Assembly (NCBI GenBank): GCA_020431645.1
Contig: JAGQHW010000010.1
Span: 1 to 34,988 of the forward strand
DNA: 34,988 nt
Source: Carnobacterium sp.
GTDB taxonomy: Bacteria; Bacillota; Bacilli; Lactobacillales; Carnobacteriaceae
Direction of reading: 5' to 3'
Both the position numbers and the translations under genes were made by a program. Shown in pieces: positions 14,607 to 23,012 of this stretch. The notes below the pieces were generated by a model. It did not search any database. It was not told the DNA's origin and worked only from the letters and a program-made list of their open reading frames with translations. Position 1 is the first letter of the stretch. Each line of letters begins with the position of its first letter.

Positions 14607-15374
14607 ATGGAAGCCAAGATTTTTGAAAGTGAACATCAAATCAATTATTACGAGTGTGATGCTAGTCAACAATTGACTATTTCCATGTTGGTCAATATTA
14701 TGATGCAAGTATCAGGTGAACAGAGTCATGAGTTAGGTGTCGGGGATGAATCGCTAGCCGAAAAAGGCTTGGCTTGGATTGTCTTACAATATACGGTTGA
14801 TATCGAGCAGATTCCAACTGCTCATCAAAAAATAACAATCACTACACAAGCTTTGTCTTACAATAAGCTATTTTGTTACCGTGAATTCAACGTGTACGAT
14901 GAAACAGGACAATTGTGTGTAACAGCTAAAAGTACATTTGCGTTATTAGATATCGAAAAAAGAAAAATGGTTCGTATTCAAGACGAAGTTGTTGCGCCTT
15001 TTAAAGCTCCTTTTTCGAAAAGACTGATACGGACACCTAAACCCGAAAAAGTAAAGGAAGAGCAATTGACAGAAAGTGAGTACCGTGTTCGCTACTTAGA
15101 TATTGATACAAATCTACACGTAAATAACTCAAAATACTTAGATTGGTCAATAGATACATTAGATTATGAATTTTTAACAACACATAAAGTAACTCACCTT
15201 ACGATTAAATTTGAAAAAGAAGTTTATTACGGGCATCAGATAAAAAGTCAGATGAGTCTAGTAAAGAATGAAACGGGACAATGTATTTCTGCTCATCGCA
15301 TTATGACTGGGGATGTTGTAAATAGCGAAGCAAGTATGACGTGGGAAAAAATTGAAAAGGAATCCAGTAGGTGA
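14607..15374 (+). CDS. Acyl-ACP thioesterase (FatA/FatB type)
   Basis: 255 residues with two tandem hot-dog domains (about 1-130 and 150-250), the size of bacterial acyl-ACP thioesterases. It would release free fatty acids from acyl carrier protein. The N-terminal half has QINYYECDASQQLTISMLVN and WIVLQYTVDI. The second half has the catalytic element NLHVNNSKYLDW, with Asn169 and His171 matching the plant Asn-Gln-His-Val-Asn-Asn motif. GAGGATGAAAA precedes the ATG. Four bases after its stop codon begins a LacI-family regulator gene, an odd partner suggesting shared transcription. Confidence 0.9.
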   Translation: MEAKIFESEHQINYYECDASQQLTISMLVNIMMQVSGEQSHELGVGDESLAEKGLAWIVLQYTVDIEQIPTAHQKITITTQALSYNKLFCYREFNVYDETGQLCVTAKSTFALLDIEKRKMVRIQDEVVAPFKAPFSKRLIRTPKPEKVKEEQLTESEYRVRYLDIDTNLHVNNSKYLDWSIDTLDYEFLTTHKVTHLTIKFEKEVYYGHQIKSQMSLVKNETGQCISAHRIMTGDVVNSEASMTWEKIEKESSR

Positions 15375-15378
15375 AAAG

Positions 15379-16362
15379 ATGGTAACCATTAACGATATTG
15401 CTCAACAAGCAGGAGTAGCTAAAAGTACTGTATCCAGGTATTTAAATGGTGGATCCGTAAGTCAAAAAACAAAAGATAAATTGGATACCCTTGTAGCTGA
15501 AACAGGTTATAGACCCAATACTTTTGCACAGAGTCTTAAAGCAAAGAAAACAGCAATTATTGGAACGATTATTCCGCGATTAGATTCTTATTCTGCAAAT
15601 GAAGCTTTAATTTCTATTGATAAAGGGTTGAGAGAGAAGAATTTTCAATTGCTTATTACCAATACAAATCAAGATGTTAAAAGAGAAATAGAAAGTATTT
15701 ATTCATTAGCAAGTCAAAAAGTTGCTGGCATTCTTTTATTTGCAACAGTGGTCACTGAAGCCCATAAAAAAGCAATTGCTGACGTAGCAATCCCAGTTAT
15801 TTTATTAGGTCAACAAGCTGGTGGTCTCTACTCCATTGTTCACGACGAATACGATGCAGGATTTAAAATAGGGAAATATGCGACAGATCTAGGGCATAAA
15901 AATTTTCTTTATTTAACGGTCTTAAAAGCAGATGTAGCAGTAGGGCAAATGCGTAAAAAAGGAGTGTTAGACGCATTAAGTGAAAGCAAAGAGACAACTA
16001 TTGAACTGGTTGAGACAAGTTTCACTTTTGAAGAAGCGTATGAACAGATTATCCATTTGTTGCCAGACGTAACAGCTTCCTATATCATTTGTGCCACAGA
16101 TAATATTGCTTTAGCTGTATTAAAAGCAGCACATCAATTAAAAATAAGTATTCCAAACGTATTTTCAGTATCTGGTTTCGGTGGCTATCAAATTACGACC
16201 GTTGTTTCGCCAACAATTACGACGGTAAAATATGCTTACCAAGAATTAGGCGAAATAGCGGTTGAAAACTTACTTTTGTTGTTGGAAGGTTTACCGGTTC
16301 CTAAAAAAACAATCTTGAAAAATAAATTAATAGAAAGTGAATCAACTAAAAGATTGAACTAA
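15379..16362 (+). CDS. LacI family repressor, likely ScrR-type sucrose regulator
   Basis: 327 residues. The N-terminal helix-turn-helix is typical (TINDIAQQAGVAKSTVSRYLN, with hinge NTFAQSLKAKKT). The periplasmic-binding-like domain extends to the end (TIIPRLDSYSANEAL, then FSVSGFGGYQITTVVSPTITTV). I chose ATG 15379, preceded by AGGTGA; a TTG at 15352 would overlap the thioesterase gene and add residues not seen in the family. It directly precedes the sucrose operon, whose promoter carries a perfect palindrome typical of LacI operators, so it is probably its repressor. It lacks an obvious promoter and seems to depend on that of the thioesterase gene. A strong terminator separates it from the operon. 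Confidence 0.87.
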   Translation: MVTINDIAQQAGVAKSTVSRYLNGGSVSQKTKDKLDTLVAETGYRPNTFAQSLKAKKTAIIGTIIPRLDSYSANEALISIDKGLREKNFQLLITNTNQDVKREIESIYSLASQKVAGILLFATVVTEAHKKAIADVAIPVILLGQQAGGLYSIVHDEYDAGFKIGKYATDLGHKNFLYLTVLKADVAVGQMRKKGVLDALSESKETTIELVETSFTFEEAYEQIIHLLPDVTASYIICATDNIALAVLKAAHQLKISIPNVFSVSGFGGYQITTVVSPTITTVKYAYQELGEIAVENLLLLLEGLPVPKKTILKNKLIESESTKRLN

Positions 16363-16374
16363 GTAAGGTTTACT

Positions 16375-16447
16375 AAATCCTCAATTTTTTTACTGAATGT
16401 GTCCGATGATGCAGTGGCAGTAAAAAAATTGAGGGATTTTATTTTTA
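16375..16447 (+). terminator. Terminator after the LacI-family gene
   Basis: Near-perfect 20-bp stem (AATCCTCAATTTTTTTACTG with CAGTAAAAAAATTGAGGGATT), a loop of about 22 bases, and T-rich sequence after it. Confidence 0.85.
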
Positions 16448-16459
16448 CCTGTTTTAGAC

Positions 16460-16488
16460 TAGACAAAACAAATAAAAACGGTTACAAT
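16460..16488 (+). promoter_or_regulatory. Promoter of the sucrose operon
   Basis: TAGACA (16460-16465), a 17-base spacer, then TACAAT (16483-16488), about 50 bases before the PTS ATG. Confidence 0.7.
16472..16486. promoter_or_regulatory. cre-like site overlapping the -10 of the sucrose promoter
   Basis: ATAAAAACGGTTACA matches the catabolite-responsive consensus WTGNAANCGNWNNCW with one mismatch (A for the first G). Overlap with the -10 fits repression by CcpA. It could instead be a second, weaker site for the local LacI-family protein. Confidence 0.45.
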
Positions 16489-16494
16489 TAAAAA

Positions 16495-16504
16495 GAACCG
16501 GTTC
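16495..16504. promoter_or_regulatory. Palindromic operator for the local LacI-family repressor
   Basis: GAACCGGTTC is a perfect 10-bp palindrome with the central CG expected for LacI-family operators. It lies at the predicted transcription start, 7-16 bases after the -10. Confidence 0.6.
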
Positions 16505-16540
16505 CAAAAAGCAGTGAAACATTAAAAGGAGGAAATAACT

Positions 16541-16777
16541 ATGACGGAGAATCAAAGAATTGCTAAAGAAGTTATCGAGGCAGTAGGCGGGAAAGAAAAT
16601 ATTCAATCGGTCACTCATTGTGCGACACGTTTAAGAATTATGGTAAATAAAGAAGAAAGTATTGATAAAGAAGCAATAGAAAATATTGATAAAGTAAAGG
16701 GAGCGTTTTATAATTCAGGACAATTTCAAATCATTTTAAAGGAACCGGTACCGTTAATAAAATTTATGAAGAAGTAG
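16541..16777 (+). CDS. Sucrose-type PTS EIIB part of a frame-split IIBC gene
   Basis: 78 residues from an ATG with an AAAGGAGG ribosome site. Residues 1-66 are a normal glucose-family EIIB domain; Cys27 in SVTHCATRLRIMV is the phosphorylation site. The sequence then leaves the family pattern. After QFQIILK the frame reads EPVPLIKFMKK and stops, whereas the -1 frame from 16741 reads GTGTVNKIYEEVAALGVTE, the expected end of EIIB and linker, and runs on into EIIC. The two ORFs are therefore one gene (16541-17946, 468 residues if joined). The switch falls at TTTAAAG (16735-16741). Relative to the usual IILGTGTVNK, two bases (AA) are added, or one Lys after a -1 slip. Without shifting, the EIIB fold would lose its last helix. 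Confidence 0.85.
   Translation: MTENQRIAKEVIEAVGGKENIQSVTHCATRLRIMVNKEESIDKEAIENIDKVKGAFYNSGQFQIILKEPVPLIKFMKK
16735..16741 (+). other. Slippery heptamer TTTAAAG at the IIB/IIC frame change
   Basis: In the IIB frame the codons are ATT TTA AAG GAA, so T TTA AAG fits the X XXY YYZ rule for -1 ribosomal slippage. After a slip, the next codon GGA opens the frame that continues through EIIC. A CCGGTACCG palindrome lies 4 bases downstream. I see no clear stimulatory stem or upstream Shine-Dalgarno-like spacer. It may be a plain frameshift mutation or a sequencing error. Confidence 0.5.
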
Positions 16778-16788
16778 CTGCACTGGGT

Positions 16789-17946
16789 GTGACTGAAAGT
16801 TCAAAAAGTGAAATGAAACAAGAATTTAAGAAGCAAGGAAATGTTTTTCAACGGATAATTCGTACCTTTGGAGATGTGTTTGTTCCTATTATCCCAGTGT
16901 TGGTTGCAACCGGACTATTCATGGGTTTGCGTGGTTTATTAACACAAGAACAAGTGTTGGCAGTTTTTGGTTTAGTGCCAGCAGATATTAGTGCGAACTT
17001 TTTATTGTATACACAAGTATTGACTGATACAGCTTTTGCCTTTCTACCAGCCTTGATCGCATGGTCTTCGTTCAAGGTGTTTGGTGGCTCGCCTGTTATT
17101 GGGATTGTGCTAGGTTTAATGTTAGTCAATCCAGCTCTTCCTAATGCTTATGCCGTTGCTGGGGGTACTGCCGATCCTATTACAATGTTTGGCTTTATTC
17201 CTGTAGTTGGTTACCAAGGGACAGTTTTACCAGCCTTTATTGCTGGTTTTGTAGGGGCTAAATTAGAACGATGGGTACGAAAGCACGTTCCAGAATATTT
17301 AGATTTATTGCTTACACCGTTTTTGACATTATTTACTATGAGTATTTTATCGCTATTTTTAATTGGACCTGTTTTCCATTCTTTAGAAGAAGTCGTATTA
17401 AATGCAACTGTTTGGACATTAGCCTTACCATTTGGCTTAGCTGGATTGATTATTGGTGGATTAAATCAACTTGTTGTTGTAACAGGTATTCATCATCTAT
17501 TTAATTTCTTAGAAATTCAGTTGTTAGCAAATACCGGAGTCAATCCTTTTAATGGTATTATCACAGCTAGTATCGCTGCACAAGGTGGTGCTTCATTAGC
17601 TGTAGCAATGAAAACAAAATCTAGAAAGTTAAAAGCATTAGCTTATCCATCTACTTTGTCTGCTTTTTTAGGGATTACTGAACCTGCTGTATTTGGTGTA
17701 AACTTGAGATACGTTAAACCATTTATTTTTGGCTTAGTCGGTGGAGCAGCTGGAGGATTCTTTGGAAATATCATGGGATTAGAAGCATCAGGTATGGCTG
17801 TAACGGTTATTCCAGGTACATTATTGTATCTAGATAGTCAACTCATTTGGTATGTATTAACAAATATCATTGCGATTTCTGTAGCGTTTGTGCTAACTTA
17901 TTTCTTTGGCTACAGCGATAAAATGAAAAATGAACTAGAAGCGTGA
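16789..17946 (+). CDS. Sucrose-type PTS EIIC part of the frame-split IIBC gene
   Basis: 385 residues if begun at GTG 16789, which has only a poor ribosome site 12 bases after the IIB stop codon. In the joined reading GTG is an internal Val codon. It is a glucose-family EIIC membrane domain with about ten hydrophobic segments. Conserved elements include FGDVFVPIIPVLVATGLFMGLRG, LVNPALPNAYAV, VTGIHHLFNFLEIQ and the substrate-site motif GITEPAVFGVNLRY. It carries sucrose across the membrane while EIIB phosphorylates it. No EIIA domain is attached, so a EIIA from another system would be needed. The gene is followed after 15 bases by the sucrose-6-phosphate hydrolase gene, which fixes the likely substrate. 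Confidence 0.87.
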   Translation: MTESSKSEMKQEFKKQGNVFQRIIRTFGDVFVPIIPVLVATGLFMGLRGLLTQEQVLAVFGLVPADISANFLLYTQVLTDTAFAFLPALIAWSSFKVFGGSPVIGIVLGLMLVNPALPNAYAVAGGTADPITMFGFIPVVGYQGTVLPAFIAGFVGAKLERWVRKHVPEYLDLLLTPFLTLFTMSILSLFLIGPVFHSLEEVVLNATVWTLALPFGLAGLIIGGLNQLVVVTGIHHLFNFLEIQLLANTGVNPFNGIITASIAAQGGASLAVAMKTKSRKLKALAYPSTLSAFLGITEPAVFGVNLRYVKPFIFGLVGGAAGGFFGNIMGLEASGMAVTVIPGTLLYLDSQLIWYVLTNIIAISVAFVLTYFFGYSDKMKNELEA

Positions 17947-17961
17947 AAGGAAGTTTAAAAA

Positions 17962-19344
17962 ATGGCACAGAATAAAACAATTGGGAAATATGAGTTGGGG
18001 TATCATATTACCCCTGCTAAGGGATTGTTAAATGATCCCAACGGATTGATTCAGTTTAACGGGACGTACCATGTCTTTTACCAATGGAATCAAAACGGAA
18101 CAACTCATACCACTAAAAGCTGGGGCCATGTTATTTCTGATGATTTGATTCATTGGGTGAATCAACCAGTGGCTTTAGAACCGAATGAATGGTTTGATAA
18201 GGATGGTTGCTACTCAGGCAGCGCTGTATCGTTTAAGGATAAGCTCTATTTATTCTATACCGGTAATGTCCGCAATGAAAAAAATGAACGCGAAAGTTAC
18301 CAATGCTTAGCTGTTTCAAAAGATGGCATATATTTTGAGAAAAAAGGACCGATTATACCCCAACCAAGTGGCTATACAGCACATATAAGAGATCCAAAAG
18401 TATGGCAGAATGAAGACAATACCTGGTGGATGGTGTTGGGTGCTCAAAAAGAGGACTTAACAGGTGACACATTGATTTATCATTCAACAGATTTAATGGA
18501 TTGGACTTTTAAAGGATCGTTGATGGATAAAATTGAGGATATGGGCTTTATGTGGGAATGTCCAGACTTGATTCAATTCGAGGAAAAATCTGCTTTTATT
18601 TTTTCTCCTCAAGGATTGACTGCTAGAGAAGATGAATTTAAGAACATTTATCAATCTGGTTATTTAATGGGAGATTTTTCAAAAGCAGGAAAGTTTCTTT
18701 CAGATAGTCAGCCTTTTAGAGAATTAGATAGAGGGTTTGAGTTTTATGCTCCTCAAACGTTCCAAGATTCTATAGGTAGACATATTTTGTTTGGTTGGAT
18801 GGGTGTAATGGAACCAGAAGTTGAAGCAGCTGTTCCGACTGTTCAAGATGGTTGGATTCATAATTTAACCATTCCAAGAGAAGTAGACTACAAAAAGGGA
18901 CAATTGATTCAGCGACCAGTAGTAGAATTGGAAAAATTAAGACAAAATCAGCCTCAAGTTTTCATAGGCAAAACGAAAGAATCATTGCAGCTATCTACGC
19001 TGCAAAATGAACTCTTATTCAATTGGAAAGAAGCAGCTGGATCATTTGCTTTTCAAATCAGAAATGAAGTATTAATTGAATACAATCAGGATTCTCGTCG
19101 TATCCAGCTAACGCGTACAAATTGGCTGACAAAAAAAAGAGAATCACGCGCAGTAACACTTAAGCGTCCATTGACTCAAATGCAAGGTTTTCTTGAAAGT
19201 TCTACACTGGAACTCTTTATTAATGATGGAGAAGAAGTATTTTCTTTGCGTTATTTTCAAAGTCAAGAAGTGAATACAGTGACGGTTTCTTTTTGCGAAA
19301 CCGGTAAAGAGCCAGAGATAACCCTTTATTCTTTAAAACACTAA
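17962..19344 (+). CDS. scrB: Sucrose-6-phosphate hydrolase (GH32)
   Basis: 460 residues, a five-bladed beta-propeller followed by a beta-sandwich (from about 330). The GH32 signatures are present: nucleophile Asp25 in LLNDPNGL, the transition-state Asp144 in HIRDPKVW, and the acid/base Glu199 in MWECPDL. It cleaves sucrose 6-phosphate from the PTS into glucose 6-phosphate and fructose. A fructokinase gene, often found nearby, is absent here. AAAGGA precedes the ATG. It lies 15 bases after the EIIC gene and ends at a terminator, so it is the last gene of the operon. Control is expected from the LacI-family operator and the cre-like site upstream. Confidence 0.94.
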   Translation: MAQNKTIGKYELGYHITPAKGLLNDPNGLIQFNGTYHVFYQWNQNGTTHTTKSWGHVISDDLIHWVNQPVALEPNEWFDKDGCYSGSAVSFKDKLYLFYTGNVRNEKNERESYQCLAVSKDGIYFEKKGPIIPQPSGYTAHIRDPKVWQNEDNTWWMVLGAQKEDLTGDTLIYHSTDLMDWTFKGSLMDKIEDMGFMWECPDLIQFEEKSAFIFSPQGLTAREDEFKNIYQSGYLMGDFSKAGKFLSDSQPFRELDRGFEFYAPQTFQDSIGRHILFGWMGVMEPEVEAAVPTVQDGWIHNLTIPREVDYKKGQLIQRPVVELEKLRQNQPQVFIGKTKESLQLSTLQNELLFNWKEAAGSFAFQIRNEVLIEYNQDSRRIQLTRTNWLTKKRESRAVTLKRPLTQMQGFLESSTLELFINDGEEVFSLRYFQSQEVNTVTVSFCETGKEPEITLYSLKH

Positions 19345-19346
19345 AT

Positions 19347-19379
19347 AAAAAAGCTGGGACTAGTTGTTCCAGCTTTTTT
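19347..19379 (+). terminator. Terminator of the sucrose operon
   Basis: Stem AAAAAGCTGG / CCAGCTTTTT with an inner partial helix, ending in seven T. Confidence 0.9.
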
Positions 19380-19494
19380 ATGTTCTAGTTTTTCATTTCA
19401 AGTTAAGGTATATTGGATGAATAGAAATGACTGAATGAGAGCAGTTTTAAAAAATGAATGCAACTCAAAAACACTTGAGAAAGAAGGATAAGTT

Positions 19495-21231
19495 ATGGAA
19501 AATAAAGGGAAAACTAAAGGATCAATCAAAAAATTTCTTTCTTTAATGAATCAACTCAATTGGCCAAAAGGGAGAATGGCACTTGCTTTTTTATTGTCTT
19601 TATTTTCAACAGGCGCTAGTTTAGCTATTCCACTAGTGACAAAAGAGTTAGTTGATTCCTTAACAAAGGCTTCTTTTAACTGGCAAACGGGTTTCTTTCT
19701 ATTTGCCGTTTTCGTCTTACAAGGCTTACTGGGTGGACTGTCACTTTATTTATTAGCGTTTATAGGCGAAACGATTGTTGCAGATTTACGAGTTAAATTA
19801 TGGAACAAAGTCCTTAGGCTACCTGTTTCTTATTATGATGACAATGAAACGGGAGAAACGATGAGTCGCATTACACAAGATACCTCGCGTTTAAAACAGC
19901 TCGTCTCAGAGCACCTCGTCTCATTTATTACCGGAATGATTTCGATTGTTGGTGCGATAGGTATCCTTTTGTATTTGGATTGGAAAATCACTCTTTTAAT
20001 GTTAACGAGTATCCCGATTAGTTTAGCTATTATTTTACCGCTTGGAACGATTATGTATAAAATCGCTCGAGCAACACAAACCGAGATGGCTACTTTATCT
20101 GGACACCTTAGTAGAGTATTAGGTGATATTCGTTTAGTAAAGGCCTATCAAGCAGAACCTAAAGAAGGTGAAAAAGGCGAAAAAGCTATTCACTCGTTAT
20201 TTTTATTTGGCTTAAAAGAAGCAAAAATCCAATCTATTATCTCACCAGTTATGACCCTAGTTATGATGAGTATTGTTGTTGTAATCTTAGGTTATGGTGG
20301 AGCACAAGTTTCCAATGGTCTTTTGAGTGCAGGAACTTTGGTTGCCATTATCTTTTTATTATTCCAGATTATTGTACCGTTTGCACAAATGACTCAAATT
20401 TTTACTATTTTTCAAAAAGCCGTTGGAGCAACAGAACGAATCCAGCAAATTCTTGATATGGCTAGTGAAAAAGCGGAAGGAATAACGGTTATTTCTGAAG
20501 GAGCACTGTGTTTCGAAAAGGTTTATTTTTCTTATGAATCAGGTACCCAAGTATTAAAAGATATTTCATTCCAAGTACAACCAGGTACAATTACAGCATT
20601 TGTAGGACCAAGTGGCGGAGGAAAGACAACTATATTTTCACTGTTAGAACGATTTTATCTGCCGACAGCTGGAGAAATACATTTAGGAGGGACACCAATC
20701 GCTGATCTTGCATTAGCTACTTGGCGAAAGCGAATCGGGTATGTTTCTCAAGAGAGTCCCTTGTTAAGTGGAACGATTATGGATAATATTGTCTTCGGAT
20801 TAACGAATCGACCGTCGATGGAAGAAGTGAAAAGTGCGGCACAATCAGCCAATGCATTAGAATTCATCGAAGAAATGACAAATGGATTTGAAACACTTGT
20901 TGGCGAGAGAGGGATGAAGCTTTCTGGTGGGCAACGCCAACGAATTGCTATTGCACGAGCTTTGTTAAATAATCCTGAAATTTTGTTATTGGATGAAGCA
21001 ACCTCTAATCTAGATAGCGGCTCTCAGACGCATGTGCAAGAAGCACTGCAACGATTAATGGAGGGACGAACCACCTTGATTATTGCGCACCGATTATCGA
21101 CAATTGTTGAAGCGGATCAACTTGTTTTCTTAGAAAAAGGTCAGATCACTGGGATGGGTACCCATCAAGAATTACTTGACTCGCATTTGCTGTATCGAGA
21201 ATTTGCCAAAGGACAAGGGCTATTATCTTAA
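19495..21231 (+). CDS. Multidrug-type ABC half transporter (BmrA/LmrA-like)
   Basis: 578 residues, the usual length of a half transporter that works as a homodimer. Residues about 25-315 are a six-helix exporter domain with the conserved SYYDDNETGETMSRITQDTSRL and LVKAYQAE segments. The nucleotide-binding domain (about 335-570) has Walker A GPSGGGKTT, the Q-loop in GYVSQESPLL, signature LSGGQRQR, Walker B ILLLDEATSNLDS and switch His in IAHRLS; all catalytic residues are intact. Similar to BmrA of Bacillus and LmrA of Lactococcus, which export hydrophobic drugs; the actual cargo is unknown. GAAGGATAAG lies before the ATG. It is monocistronic, with a possible -10 TATATT at 19409-19414 but no convincing -35. 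Confidence 0.92.
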   Translation: MENKGKTKGSIKKFLSLMNQLNWPKGRMALAFLLSLFSTGASLAIPLVTKELVDSLTKASFNWQTGFFLFAVFVLQGLLGGLSLYLLAFIGETIVADLRVKLWNKVLRLPVSYYDDNETGETMSRITQDTSRLKQLVSEHLVSFITGMISIVGAIGILLYLDWKITLLMLTSIPISLAIILPLGTIMYKIARATQTEMATLSGHLSRVLGDIRLVKAYQAEPKEGEKGEKAIHSLFLFGLKEAKIQSIISPVMTLVMMSIVVVILGYGGAQVSNGLLSAGTLVAIIFLLFQIIVPFAQMTQIFTIFQKAVGATERIQQILDMASEKAEGITVISEGALCFEKVYFSYESGTQVLKDISFQVQPGTITAFVGPSGGGKTTIFSLLERFYLPTAGEIHLGGTPIADLALATWRKRIGYVSQESPLLSGTIMDNIVFGLTNRPSMEEVKSAAQSANALEFIEEMTNGFETLVGERGMKLSGGQRQRIAIARALLNNPEILLLDEATSNLDSGSQTHVQEALQRLMEGRTTLIIAHRLSTIVEADQLVFLEKGQITGMGTHQELLDSHLLYREFAKGQGLLS

Positions 21232-21270
21232 TACCACTCTTTTTATTGAACGAAGCAGTGACGGTAAACA

Positions 21271-21302
21271 AAAAAACTCAAGAAAAGCTATCTTGAGTTT
21301 TT
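21271..21302. terminator. Bidirectional terminator between the ABC exporter gene and ansA
   Basis: Stem AAAAACTCAAGA / TCTTGAGTTTTT, perfect, with a loop of about 7 bases. It lies between two convergent stop codons. Confidence 0.88.
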
Positions 21303-21329
21303 CTATTTGTGTTAGTTAAGAAAACAGTT

Positions 21330-22295
21330 CTAAAAATACTGAGCAATTTCAGCTGGGTCTTTAGTGGTATCTAAAGCGACCATTAATTTGATTCGTGCTT
21401 TAGGACCCGTTAGACCATTGGTGAAAATAACTCCTGCCTCATGTAGTTGTTTTCCACCGCCTAAATAATCATAAACATCTTGTGCAATTCCATTAAAAGA
21501 ACGAGAAACTAAGACAACAGGAATTTTTTTATCTAGTAACCGATAGAGAGCGGGCAAGACAGCAGGTGGTAGATTACCTGCACCCAAAGCTTCAATAACT
21601 AATCCATCTGTTTCAGATTTGTTTAGAGCTTCAAAAAGAGTGCCATCCATTCCAGCATAGGCTTTTAGCACGTATACGTTCTTATCGACTGAAGAAATAG
21701 AAAATTGCTCTTCTGTGATAAGTTTTTGGTAAAATAAAACCTCATTTTTAGAAATTAAACCAATTGGCCCAAATGTAGGAGTTTGAAAGGTCGCTACATT
21801 TGAGGTATGTGTTTTTGTTACGTAACGAGCAGTATGAATTTCATCATTCATAACAACTAAAACGCCTTTATTTTTCGCCTCTTCAGACAAAGCTACCCAA
21901 ACAGCACTTTGGAAATTATATAAACCATCCGAACCAATTTCATTACTTGAACGCATAGCACCAGTAATAACAATAGGTAAGGCATGGCTTAATGTCAAAT
22001 CTAAAAAGTAAGCTGTCTCTTCTAACGTATCTGTCCCATGAGTAATCACGACACCGTCAGCTTCTTTTAATAGAATAGCTTGTTCGATACGGTTTTTTAA
22101 GAGAAGCATTTCTTTAGGAGTGATGTGAGGAGAAGGCAGCTGGAAAAAATCTTCTACTATTAAGTGAGCTTCTTTATCAAATAAATGACTGTGTTTTTGT
22201 AAGGGATTTTCTGCATTTGGACGAACTTTACCAGTAGTTTGGTCTTCACTCATGGCGATAGTTCCTCCTGTATGTAAAACTAAGATTGTTTTCAA
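21330..22295 (-). CDS. ansA: L-asparaginase, type I (cytoplasmic)
   Basis: 321 residues. It hydrolyses L-asparagine to aspartate and ammonia. Both catalytic Thr motifs are present: Thr12 in LHTGGTIAMS near the N-terminus, and Thr88-Asp89 in VVITHGTDTLEETAYFLDL. TGAMRSSNEIGSDG and the C-terminal subunit-interface part are also normal. No signal peptide. The start is TTG (22295-22293), 9 bases after AGGAGG; no ATG gives the family N-terminus. It begins 40 bases after the stop codon of the metallo-beta-lactamase-fold gene, so the two are probably co-transcribed. Confidence 0.93.
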   Translation of the reverse strand: MKTILVLHTGGTIAMSEDQTTGKVRPNAENPLQKHSHLFDKEAHLIVEDFFQLPSPHITPKEMLLLKNRIEQAILLKEADGVVITHGTDTLEETAYFLDLTLSHALPIVITGAMRSSNEIGSDGLYNFQSAVWVALSEEAKNKGVLVVMNDEIHTARYVTKTHTSNVATFQTPTFGPIGLISKNEVLFYQKLITEEQFSISSVDKNVYVLKAYAGMDGTLFEALNKSETDGLVIEALGAGNLPPAVLPALYRLLDKKIPVVLVSRSFNGIAQDVYDYLGGGKQLHEAGVIFTNGLTGPKARIKLMVALDTTKDPAEIAQYF

Positions 22296-22335
22296 ATAAA
22301 TCGTCCTCCTTGTCGGTAAAGTTGAAAGCTAAGAG

Positions 22336-22953
22336 TTAAATAAAGAAGGGATTGTTTTGTTTTTCTTGACCAATGGTTGTCTGTAGCCCATGTCCAGGAT
22401 AAACACGCATATCGTCAGCTAATACAAATAGTTGTTCTTTGATGCCTGTTATTAAATCTTCTAAACAACTAAAAGGTAAATCAGAACGACCGATGCTATT
22501 TTTAAATAAAGCATCACCTGTCACAACGAAATCAGAGAAAATAAAACTAACGCCACCAGGAGAATGCCCTGGAGTAGGAACTATCCGAAATGTCATTTTA
22601 TCGAAGGCATATTCTTTCCTCTTGTCAAACTCAAATTCAGCTGGTTGAGCACTAATAGGGTGCAAAAGTGAGTTTGAAAGATTTAATGCAGGGTCCATTA
22701 GCCAAGTCTTTTCTAGTGAGCTAACGTAAACAGGGATGTTATACGTTGAACGAGTTTGTTCTAATGCTCCAATATGATCAAAATGACAATGAGTTAATAA
22801 GATAGCGACAGGTACAACCTGTAATTCTTCAATGACGTGCATGATTTTTTTGAAATCCGCTCCCGGGTCAACAATTAAAGCCGTTTTATCTTGATAAATA
22901 ATGTAACAATTTTCTTCAATTGTTCCTGTAACCACTTGTTTAATTTCAGTCAT
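22336..22953 (-). CDS. Metallo-beta-lactamase-fold hydrolase (glyoxalase II-like, YqgX type)
   Basis: 205 residues from ATG 22953, which has AAAGGGG 8 bases upstream. An in-frame ATG at 22977 has a ribosome site too close to it. The two-metal site is complete: THCHFDH at 54-60, the later His in PTPGHSPGG, the bridging Asp in VTGDALF, and the His in YPGHGLQT. The protein resembles single-domain glyoxalase II-like hydrolases of Firmicutes, which act on thioesters such as S-lactoyl thiols, but this fold has many substrates. It is the first gene of a two-gene unit with ansA. A possible promoter lies at 22986-23012 (TTGATT, 15 bases, TATACT on the minus strand), with short spacing. Confidence 0.88.
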   Translation of the reverse strand: MTEIKQVVTGTIEENCYIIYQDKTALIVDPGADFKKIMHVIEELQVVPVAILLTHCHFDHIGALEQTRSTYNIPVYVSSLEKTWLMDPALNLSNSLLHPISAQPAEFEFDKRKEYAFDKMTFRIVPTPGHSPGGVSFIFSDFVVTGDALFKNSIGRSDLPFSCLEDLITGIKEQLFVLADDMRVYPGHGLQTTIGQEKQNNPFFI

Positions 22954-23012
22954 ATGTATGACCCCTTTCGTATTCATTTACTCCTAGTATACTTGAAAAA
23001 AACGTAAATCAA

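Noticed and set aside
14414..14617. 67-codon minus-strand frame in the long intergenic region
   Set aside because: It starts inside the acyl-ACP thioesterase gene, overlaps its promoter, has no clear ribosome site and no recognisable family; hydrophobicity is expected from AT-rich DNA read in this frame.
17271..17504. 77-codon plus-strand frame within the EIIC gene
   Set aside because: The EIIC frame is continuous here and matches its family; this alternative frame has no ribosome site or motif.
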